NCBI RefSeq assembly: GCF_009758255.1
Contig: NZ_WSEN01000010.1
Span: forward strand, 558,001-622,000
Source: Microbacterium sp. MAH-37
GTDB lineage: Bacteria; Actinomycetota; Actinomycetes; Actinomycetales; Microbacteriaceae
Direction of reading: 5' to 3'
Length of the DNA: 64,000 bases
The notes under the pieces are model-generated. The model worked only from the letters and a program-made list of their open reading frames with translations, made no database searches and had not been told where the DNA came from. Positions 58,436 to 64,000 of this stretch are shown in pieces (positions within the stretch are counted from its first letter, which is position 1; each line of letters begins with the position of its first letter). Made by a program: the position numbers and the translations under genes.

Positions 58436-58469
58436 GAGGGCCTCGATCACTTCGGTGATCGAGGCCCTC
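58436..58469. terminator. perfect UUCG tetraloop terminator
   Basis: GAGGGCCTCGATCAC / GTGATCGAGGCCCTC, a flawless 15-bp stem closed by TTCG and followed by TTCGC, 21 nt after the His-rich gene. Confidence 0.92.
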
Positions 58470-58494
58470 TTCGCATCGGTGCTCCGCCACCCTC

Positions 58495-58545
58495 AGGGAT
58501 GCGTTTCGCGGCTTCCCGGAGCCCGTACCACCGAAACCCATCCCT
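58495..58545. repeat. 51-nt hairpin repeat (unit a)
   Basis: Arms AGGGATGCGTTTCGCGG and CCACCGAAACCCATCCCT enclose a central CTTCCCGGAGCCCGTA. Same length and arm sequence as at 21845-21895 but with a different centre. It lies in the convergent gap before dcd. Confidence 0.9.
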
Positions 58546-58587
58546 CGCCCGCATGGGGTCCGCGCGACCACTCCGGCGCCGACACGT

Positions 58588-58638
58588 AGAGATGCCTTTC
58601 GCGGCTTCCCGGAGCCCGTACCACCGAAACACATCCCT
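58588..58638. repeat. 51-nt hairpin repeat (unit b)
   Basis: Differs from unit a at only a few positions (AGAGATGCC start, AAACACATCCCT end), including an identical centre, so the two are a recent local duplication about 93 nt apart. Confidence 0.9.
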
Positions 58639-58678
58639 CGGTGGGCTGGCAGCGGCGCCCGGCGGCCAGGACCGCGCG

Positions 58679-59284
58679 TCAGTTCCCCGTCGCCCCCGCG
58701 TCGGTCACGCCGACGTCGGTGCGGTGGAAGTTCTGGAACGAGCGGGATGCCGTCGGCCCGCGCTGCCCCTGGTAGTGGTTGCCGTAGGCACCGGAGCCGT
58801 AGGGGTTCTCCGCAGGCGACGACAGCCGGAAGAAGCACAGCTGTCCGATCTTCATGCCGGGCCACAGCTTGATCGGCAGCGTCGCCACGTTCGCCAGTTC
58901 GAGAGTCACGTGCCCCGTGAAGCCGGGGTCGATGAAGCCCGCCGTCGAGTGCGTGATGAGTCCGAGTCGTCCCAGCGAGGACTTACCCTCCAGTCGCGCG
59001 GCGATGTCGTCGGGCAGCGTGACCTGCTCGAACGTCGCACCGAGTGCGAACTCCCCGGGGTGCAGCACGAACGGCTCATCCGGCTCGACCTCGATCAGCC
59101 GGGTCAGCTCCGGCTGGTCCTCGGCGGGATCGATGAAGGGGTACTTGTGGTTGTCGAACAGCCGGAAGTAGCGGTCCAGCCGCACGTCGATGCTCGACGG
59201 CTGCACCATCCCGAGATCAAGCGGATCGAGCCCGACGCGCTCGGATGCCAGTTCTGCCCTGATGTCGCGATCGCTGAGAAGCAC
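58679..59284 (-). CDS. dcd: dCTP deaminase
   Basis: Converts dCTP to dUTP (or dUMP in bifunctional versions) in pyrimidine nucleotide synthesis. The 201-residue length is usual. The key motif EGKSSLGRLGLITHSTAGFIDPGFTG (split: EGKSSLGRLGL, then HSTAGFIDPGF) carries the catalytic glutamate and nucleotide-binding residues; SSIDVRLDRYFR and GMKIGQLCFF are also standard. It begins with GTG, 6 nt after a minus-strand TACGCT (59291-59296). Confidence 0.95.
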   Translation of the reverse strand: MLLSDRDIRAELASERVGLDPLDLGMVQPSSIDVRLDRYFRLFDNHKYPFIDPAEDQPELTRLIEVEPDEPFVLHPGEFALGATFEQVTLPDDIAARLEGKSSLGRLGLITHSTAGFIDPGFTGHVTLELANVATLPIKLWPGMKIGQLCFFRLSSPAENPYGSGAYGNHYQGQRGPTASRSFQNFHRTDVGVTDAGATGN

Positions 59285-59290
59285 GAGTTC

Positions 59291-59296
59291 AGCGTA
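59291..59296 (-). promoter_or_regulatory. -10 box TACGCT of dcd
   Basis: Minus-strand TACGCT ends 6 nt from the GTG start codon, indicating a leaderless transcript. Confidence 0.5.
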
Positions 59297-59439
59297 CCGG
59301 CCGTCACCGTGCTGTTACCCGGGCAGGAGCGTGTGGCCGAACGCTGGCCCGAGTGTTGCCCCGCTGTGGGGCGCCCGTTGACGGCGCCTCAATAGCTTCG
59401 TTCTCAAGAGCTTTCCCCCTTCCAGAACGGATGCCACCC

Positions 59440-60003
59440 ATGAACGACAACATCGCTGAGACGCCCACCACCACCCCGTCGCGCAAGCGGCTGATCGTGC
59501 CGCTCGCCGGCCTGCTGGTCGCCGCCGCCGTCGCGGTCGGGTCGGGCGCCGACTTCATCTCGAACTCGGTCAACACTGCCAACGCCTACAGCACCGGCAC
59601 GCTCACCCAGACCAACTCCAAGGCCGGCAGCGCGATCTTCAACGCCTCGAACCTGAAGCCCGGCGACACGCTGAACGGAAAGGTGACCATCACCAACTCC
59701 GGCAGCCTGCCCGCGAAGTTCGCCCTCACCGAGGACGCCGCCAACGGCTTCACCACGAAGTCGAACCTCGGCCTGGTCATCACCAGGGCGGGCTCCGCCA
59801 CTCCGGTCTGGACCGGCACCTTCGGCGACCTGACCTCCGCCGGCCCGCTCGATCTCGGCACCTTCGCCGCGGGCGAGAGCCACGACTACACCTTCAGCCT
59901 CACGCTCGCCCAGTCGGCGACCAACGCCGAGCAGGGCAAGAGCGCGACGGCCACCTACTCGTGGAACGCGACGCAGGCCGCCGCGACCACCACCGAGCAG
60001 TGA
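59440..60003 (+). CDS. TasA/CalY-like exported surface protein
   Basis: A 187-residue secreted protein. The N-terminal signal region (RKRLIVPLAGLLVAAAVAVG) is followed by ADFISNSVNTANAYSTGTL, a pattern of SipW-processed TasA/camelysin proteins. The mature part has VTITNSGSLPAKFALTED and DYTFSLTLAQSATNAEQG, typical of the beta-sandwich that polymerises in biofilm fibres. The adjacent SipW-type signal peptidase strengthens the assignment. Several in-frame starts exist upstream; 59440 gives the normal signal peptide. Confidence 0.82.
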   Translation: MNDNIAETPTTTPSRKRLIVPLAGLLVAAAVAVGSGADFISNSVNTANAYSTGTLTQTNSKAGSAIFNASNLKPGDTLNGKVTITNSGSLPAKFALTEDAANGFTTKSNLGLVITRAGSATPVWTGTFGDLTSAGPLDLGTFAAGESHDYTFSLTLAQSATNAEQGKSATATYSWNATQAAATTTEQ

Positions 60004-60060
60004 GTCTCCCTCCGATTCACTGAACAAACCGGCCGCCCGAGGGCCGGAGAAGGAACGAGC

Positions 60061-60624
60061 ATGAGCGCCACGAGGATGACCCGCACGATCGCCACGACCC
60101 TGGTGACGATCACAGCCGTCATCATCACGGGGCTCGTGGCGCTCATGCTCGTTCCTGGACTGCTCGGCATGGACCGGTACGTGATCACGGGCGGATCGAT
60201 GTCCGGCACCTTCGAGAGGGGAACGCTCGTCCTCGAGCGTCAGGTGCCGGTCAGCGATCTGCGGGTGGGAGACGTGATCACGTACCTTCCGCCGGAGGAC
60301 TCCGGCGTCACCGAACTGGTGACGCACCGCATCGTCGAGACCACCGAGCAGTCCGATGCCGCCGGGGGTCGCGTATTCCGCACCAAGGGCGACGCCAACG
60401 AGAGCGCCGACCCGTGGACGTTCACACTCGCCGCCGCTCAGCAGCCGCGTGTCGAGGGCTGGATCCCCGCTGTGGGATGGGTGTTCATCGCCCTCTCAGC
60501 GCCCGGCATCCGGATGCTGGCGATCGGCGTCCCCGCCGCGCTGATCGCCCTCCTCTATCTGCGGGATCTGCTGCGCGGGCTGCGACTGTGGCCGGGCCGA
60601 GCAGCCCCTGTTGCCCAGCTGTAA
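60061..60624 (+). CDS. signal peptidase I, SipW (Ser/His) type
   Basis: A 187-residue membrane protease with the archaeal/ER-type dyad. Catalytic Ser46 lies in GGSMSGT and His89 in VTHRIVE, replacing the Lys of ordinary LepB; a conserved Asp is in TKGDAN (111). Spans at about 10-32 and 135-165 flank the catalytic domain. In Bacilli, SipW matures TasA and TapA. Here it lies between a TasA-like gene and an Ig-repeat gene, its probable substrates. Confidence 0.93.
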   Translation: MSATRMTRTIATTLVTITAVIITGLVALMLVPGLLGMDRYVITGGSMSGTFERGTLVLERQVPVSDLRVGDVITYLPPEDSGVTELVTHRIVETTEQSDAAGGRVFRTKGDANESADPWTFTLAAAQQPRVEGWIPAVGWVFIALSAPGIRMLAIGVPAALIALLYLRDLLRGLRLWPGRAAPVAQL

Positions 60625-60667
60625 CCCTCGCATCCGTAGCGTCGGAGATGAACCGGAAGGACCCACG

Positions 60668-62488
60668 ATGAGCGGCACGACCCTGAGGACGGCGGCACTC
60701 GCCGTGCTCGCGATCGTGCTCATCGCGTTCTCCGCCCTCAACGGCCCGCAGTTCTCCACCGCCGCGTACTCCTCGTCGAGCACGAACGCTCCGAGCACCG
60801 CGTCGGCGGCTGCGGACTGGACACCGCCGACCGTCAGCGTGCAGGCCCCGAGCACTGCCCTCAAGGGCGCCGTGACCCTGAGCGCCGTCGCCGCCGACGG
60901 AGAGACCGGCGTGAAGAGCGTCGCACTCTCGGTGCAGGCCGCCGGTGCGGACACCTGGACGCCGCTGTGCACGGCGACCGCGGCGCCGTACAGCTGCACG
61001 TGGAACACCTCCGCCGTGCCCGACGGCGGCTACGACGTGCGCGCAGTGGCCATCGACAACGCCGGCTACTCCGCCACCTCGGCGTCCGTGCGCGTCACCG
61101 TGAGCAACAACTTCGGCGTCACGCTCTCCGACCCTGGCGACGTCGTGCGCGGCACCGTCGCGCTGAGCGCCACGCTGCAGAATGCCGGCCTCGGGGTCTA
61201 CACCGTGCGCATCGAGTACGCCGTCGCCGGCAGCGGCAACTGGCGCTCGCTCTGCCTGAACCTGCTCACGCCGCCCTACGGCTGCAATTGGAACACTGCA
61301 GGCCTCGCGAACGGCTTCTACGACCTGCGCGCGGTCGCCACACAGACCCTCACCACCGCCATCTCTCCTGTCCTCACCGACGTACTGGTGGACAACACCG
61401 CGCCGGCGGTGAGCATGCTCGACCCCGGCTCCCCGCTCAGCGGGACCGTCACGATCACGGCATCCGCATCGGATGCCGACTCCGGCGTGGCATCCGTCGC
61501 GCTGCAGTACGCGCTCGGCGGCGGCTCGGCATGGACCACGATCTGCACCGCGACCGTTGCCCCCTACTCGTGCCGTTTCAAGACCACCGGACTCGCCGGC
61601 GGCAGCTACGGGCTGCGCGCGGTCGCGACGGATGCCGCAGGCAATACGGCGACCTCGGCGGTGATCACCCGCACGATCGACAACACCATCTCTTCGATCT
61701 CGCTGGACGACCCGGGGACGTATCTCTCCGGTGGCGCCGCCCTCACCACAAGCGCCGCCTCCACGGCCGGGATCACCTCTGTCACGGTTCAGTACGCGGT
61801 GAGCGGCACCTCGTCGTGGAGCACCGCGTGCACCGTGCCCCAGGATGCGATCGCGTGCGTCTGGGACACGTCGGTCGTGCCGGACGGGATCTACGATCTG
61901 CGGTCCGTCCTGGTCGACGGGACAGGCAGGCAGACCGTCTCGGTCGTCGTCACCGGTCGCCGCGTCGACAACACGCCGGTGCGCGGACTCGACGTGCAGA
62001 CCGCAGGCGGCGGTGCGGTGGCAGGACGAGCGGATGCCGGTGACACCGTCACTCTCACCTACAGCAAGCAGATGTCCACCGGCAGCATCGCCACCGGCTG
62101 GAACGGCTCCGCGCTCCCCGTCACCGTGCGGCTGCGCGACGGAGGCCTGCTCGGCACCGGAGGTTCCGGCGACACGATCGACGTGCTCGTGGGCAGCGCC
62201 TCCGTCGGCCTCGGATCGGTCAACCTCCGCGGTGACTACATCAAGACGAACAAGACCGCGACGTTCCCCGCGACGATGACCGCGACCACGGAGACCGTCG
62301 GCGGAGCATCCGTGACCGTCGTCCGGATCACGCTCGGAACGGTGAACGCCGGCAGCGGAACGCTGCGCACCGCGACCGTCGCCGCGAACATGACCTGGTC
62401 GCCGTCCGCGGCGGCCACCGACCTCGCCGGCACCCGCTGCTCGATCGCCCCGGTCACCGAGACCGGCCCCCTGGACAGGGAGTTCTGA
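60668..62488 (+). CDS. secreted Ig-like repeat protein of the SipW cluster
   Basis: A 606-residue exported protein. After a signal segment (LRTAALAVLAIVLIAFSAL) it has QFSTAAYSSSSTNAPSTA, resembling the SipW-substrate cleavage region. Four Ig-like repeats of roughly 90-95 residues follow (about 60-430), each with a cysteine pair in a CxxxxAPYSCxWNT-like turn and a YDLRAVA-like strand near its end. The C-terminal 150 residues (DTVTLTYSKQMSTGS...) form a different beta domain. No sortase signal is seen. Probably an adhesin or fibre-associated surface protein. Confidence 0.82.
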   Translation: MSGTTLRTAALAVLAIVLIAFSALNGPQFSTAAYSSSSTNAPSTASAAADWTPPTVSVQAPSTALKGAVTLSAVAADGETGVKSVALSVQAAGADTWTPLCTATAAPYSCTWNTSAVPDGGYDVRAVAIDNAGYSATSASVRVTVSNNFGVTLSDPGDVVRGTVALSATLQNAGLGVYTVRIEYAVAGSGNWRSLCLNLLTPPYGCNWNTAGLANGFYDLRAVATQTLTTAISPVLTDVLVDNTAPAVSMLDPGSPLSGTVTITASASDADSGVASVALQYALGGGSAWTTICTATVAPYSCRFKTTGLAGGSYGLRAVATDAAGNTATSAVITRTIDNTISSISLDDPGTYLSGGAALTTSAASTAGITSVTVQYAVSGTSSWSTACTVPQDAIACVWDTSVVPDGIYDLRSVLVDGTGRQTVSVVVTGRRVDNTPVRGLDVQTAGGGAVAGRADAGDTVTLTYSKQMSTGSIATGWNGSALPVTVRLRDGGLLGTGGSGDTIDVLVGSASVGLGSVNLRGDYIKTNKTATFPATMTATTETVGGASVTVVRITLGTVNAGSGTLRTATVAANMTWSPSAAATDLAGTRCSIAPVTETGPLDREF

Positions 62489-62546
62489 TGACCACCGCCG
62501 ACATGCCGGAACCCGGATCTGGTATCCCATTTCCCGGGGATGACGA

Positions 62547-62552
62547 TAGCCT
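62547..62552 (+). promoter_or_regulatory. -10 box TAGCCT inside the start of the response regulator frame
   Basis: TAGCCT ends 7 nt before the GTG at 62560. It supports an internal leaderless start in addition to translation coupled to the upstream gene. Confidence 0.45.
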
Positions 62553-62559
62553 CGACCTC

Positions 62560-63264
62560 GTGGGACGACGCATCCTGGTCGTGGAGGACGACGACGGCAT
62601 CGCACTCCCCCTGCTGCGGACCCTCGACCGGGAGGGGTACGAGGTCGAGCGGGTCGCCGAGGGCGCTGCCGCCCTCGAACGAGCCGGTTCGGACGTCGAC
62701 CTGATCCTGCTGGATCTCGGGCTGCCCGACATGGACGGGCTCGACGTCTGCCGACGACTGCGCGAGCAGGACTTCAGCGGTGGCATCGTGATCCTCACCG
62801 CCCGCGACGGTGAGCTCGATCGCGTGGTCGGCCTCGACGTGGGCGCCGACGACTACATCGCCAAGCCGTTCGCGCTCGCCGAGCTGCTCGCCCGGCTGCG
62901 GGCGCTGCTGCGCCGCACAGGCGCTGCCGTGCCGGCATCCGCCGTGCGCATCCCGGCGGATGCCGGGTCGCCCCTGACCGTGGACGTCTCGGCCCGCCGT
63001 GCGCTCGCCGGTGAGCACGAGCTTCCGCTGAGCACCAAGGAGTTCGACCTGCTCGCCCAGCTCGACGCACGGCGCGGTGCCGTGGTCACCCGCGAGCACC
63101 TCATGGACGAGGTGTGGGACGAGAACTGGTTCGGCTCCACGAAGACCCTCGACGTGACCATGGCCCGGCTGCGGCAGAAGCTCGACGAGGCCGGAGCGCA
63201 GGTGCGCATAACCACTCTGCGCGGCGTCGGGTTCCGGCTCGACGAGGGGACGGCGGATGCGTGA
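62560..63264 (+). CDS. OmpR-family response regulator
   Basis: A 234-residue regulator. The receiver (1-118) has the acidic cluster VVEDDD, phospho-acceptor Asp52 in LLDLGLPDMDG and KPF at about 102. The winged-helix DNA-binding domain (about 135-232) has STKEFDLLAQLDARRGAVVTREHLMDEVW and VRTLRGVGFRL-like ending. The start at GTG 62560 fits family length; an ATG at 62488 (TGATG with the upstream stop, GGGAG before it) would add 24 residues and may be a second start. It overlaps its kinase by 8 nt. Confidence 0.93.
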   Translation: MGRRILVVEDDDGIALPLLRTLDREGYEVERVAEGAAALERAGSDVDLILLDLGLPDMDGLDVCRRLREQDFSGGIVILTARDGELDRVVGLDVGADDYIAKPFALAELLARLRALLRRTGAAVPASAVRIPADAGSPLTVDVSARRALAGEHELPLSTKEFDLLAQLDARRGAVVTREHLMDEVWDENWFGSTKTLDVTMARLRQKLDEAGAQVRITTLRGVGFRLDEGTADA

Positions 63265-64000
63265 CCGTCTGGTCATCGTCTTCATAGCCCTCGCCGTGGG
63301 GATCGTCGCGCTGTACGGCGTGCCCCGCGCCCTCATGATCCCCGACCTGGTGCACGCCACGGAGACACAGCGCGTGCAGCGCGCGACCGACCTGTTCTCG
63401 GCGCTGATCGCCGAACACGAACGCACCGGACCGGTGACGGCGGAGTTTCTCGAGCCCCTCCTGCAGGAGCAGGAGCGGATCTCGTACGCCGCCGCGGATG
63501 GAACGGTGCTGGATGCCGGCATCCCGGCGCACTCCGACGACATCAGCGCGACCGTCGAGGTGCCCGGCGGCGGCGAGGTCACATTCGCACGCTCGGACGC
63601 GCTGATCGACTCGCGCGTGCAGAACGCCCTGCAGCCCGTGATCTGGCTCGGGCTGCTCACCATCGTGGTGGCGGCGGCGGCGGCCGTGCTGCTCGCGCGG
63701 CGGATGTCTCGCCCGTTCGTGCAGCTCGCCGAGACCGCGAAGGCGATCGGCAGTGGGCAGGCGGGGCCGGAACCCGAGGACCTCAAGATCCCGGAGGCGC
63801 GCGCCATCGATGCCGCGCTGCGCGAGAGCGCCGCGACGCTGGAGACCCGGATCCGGCGAGAGCACGAGTTCGCCGCGAACGCCTCGCACCAGCTGCGCAC
63901 CCCGATCACCGCGGTGCGGCTCGAGCTCGAGGATCTGTCGCTGTGGCCGCAGACGCCGCCGGCGGTGCGTGAGCAGCTCGACCATGCGGTGAAGGAGATC
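63257..64000 (+). CDS. sensor histidine kinase, truncated by window end
   Basis: 248 residues are visible. Membrane spans lie at about 4-24 and 125-147 around an extracellular sensor (25-124) with no known fold. A HAMP-like linker is followed by the HisKA box FAANASHQLRTPITAVRLELEDL with His211. The ATPase domain lies beyond the window. It pairs with the overlapping response regulator. Its position behind the SipW/TasA/Ig genes suggests it may sense envelope or surface conditions. Confidence 0.9.
   Translation, partial: MRDRLVIVFIALAVGIVALYGVPRALMIPDLVHATETQRVQRATDLFSALIAEHERTGPVTAEFLEPLLQEQERISYAAADGTVLDAGIPAHSDDISATVEVPGGGEVTFARSDALIDSRVQNALQPVIWLGLLTIVVAAAAAVLLARRMSRPFVQLAETAKAIGSGQAGPEPEDLKIPEARAIDAALRESAATLETRIRREHEFAANASHQLRTPITAVRLELEDLSLWPQTPPAVREQLDHAVKEI

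Overview
The window is a stretch of high-GC actinobacterial chromosome, most like Microbacterium or a close Microbacteriaceae relative. The evidence is very high third-position GC, many genes that look leaderless (a TANNNT -10 box 6-8 nt before ATG/GTG), a dnaK-grpE-dnaJ-hspR operon with HAIR operators, frequent GGATGCC/GGCATCC words, and an FGE-type sulfatase locus. No tRNA, rRNA, transposase, integrase or CRISPR array was seen. It reads as an ordinary chromosome arm with dense metabolic and regulatory genes.

Layout. 1-1 kb: the end of a purine (urate) degradation operon, with the first codons of a probable uricase, then uraH and uraD. 1-6.4 kb: Bcp peroxiredoxin, a CitE-like lyase, CoaBC, a secreted GH10 xylanase, a GlxA-type regulator and a 42-residue membrane peptide. 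6.5-11.8 kb: an NRDE protein and a minus-strand ion-transport operon (K+ channel, HAD phosphatase, SulP, CLC). 11.8-19.5 kb: a sulfatase module (FGE, CMD protein, pirin, acetyltransferase, two tandem arylsulfatases). 19.9-26.5 kb: glycosyltransferase, DHFR-like protein, TetR, MarR and membrane proteins. 26.5-32 kb: mgtE behind a leader-peptide attenuator, converging on the hspR-dnaJ-grpE-dnaK operon. 32-38 kb: LacI and TetR regulators, a Gfo/Idh/MocA-aldo/keto reductase fusion, and an isomerase/dehydrogenase pair for sugar or polyol oxidation. 40-49.7 kb: a carbohydrate locus with DUF2264 protein, hybrid DeoR/LacI regulator, hydroxyacid dehydrogenase, two ABC permeases, Tat-lipoprotein binding protein and GH29 fucosidase. 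It has no ATPase of its own. 49.7-57 kb: membrane proteins, a VWA/solute-binding chimera, two MFS transporters and an AraC regulator. 57-58.4 kb: two divergent MarR-like genes rich in histidine. 58.7-64 kb: dcd, then a surface-protein cluster (TasA-like protein, SipW-type signal peptidase, Ig-repeat protein) followed by a two-component system cut by the window end.

The most unusual items are non-coding. Two families of palindromic repeats are present. A 51-nt hairpin occurs in three convergent intergenic gaps. A paired inverted-arm element (about 24-nt arms, with two interiors of exactly 43 nt) forms short arrays near 3.9 kb and 19.6 kb. The mgtE leader has a 25-codon ORF with a strong Shine-Dalgarno; its stop codon lies in a hairpin directly before a terminator, which suggests translation-controlled attenuation of a magnesium transporter. 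A 7-codon mini-ORF carries the Shine-Dalgarno for the first sugar permease. Several operators can be read directly, including two HAIR boxes at dnaK, twin GTGAACGTTCAC palindromes, a TetR palindrome and an 18-nt direct repeat between a DHFR-like gene and tetR.
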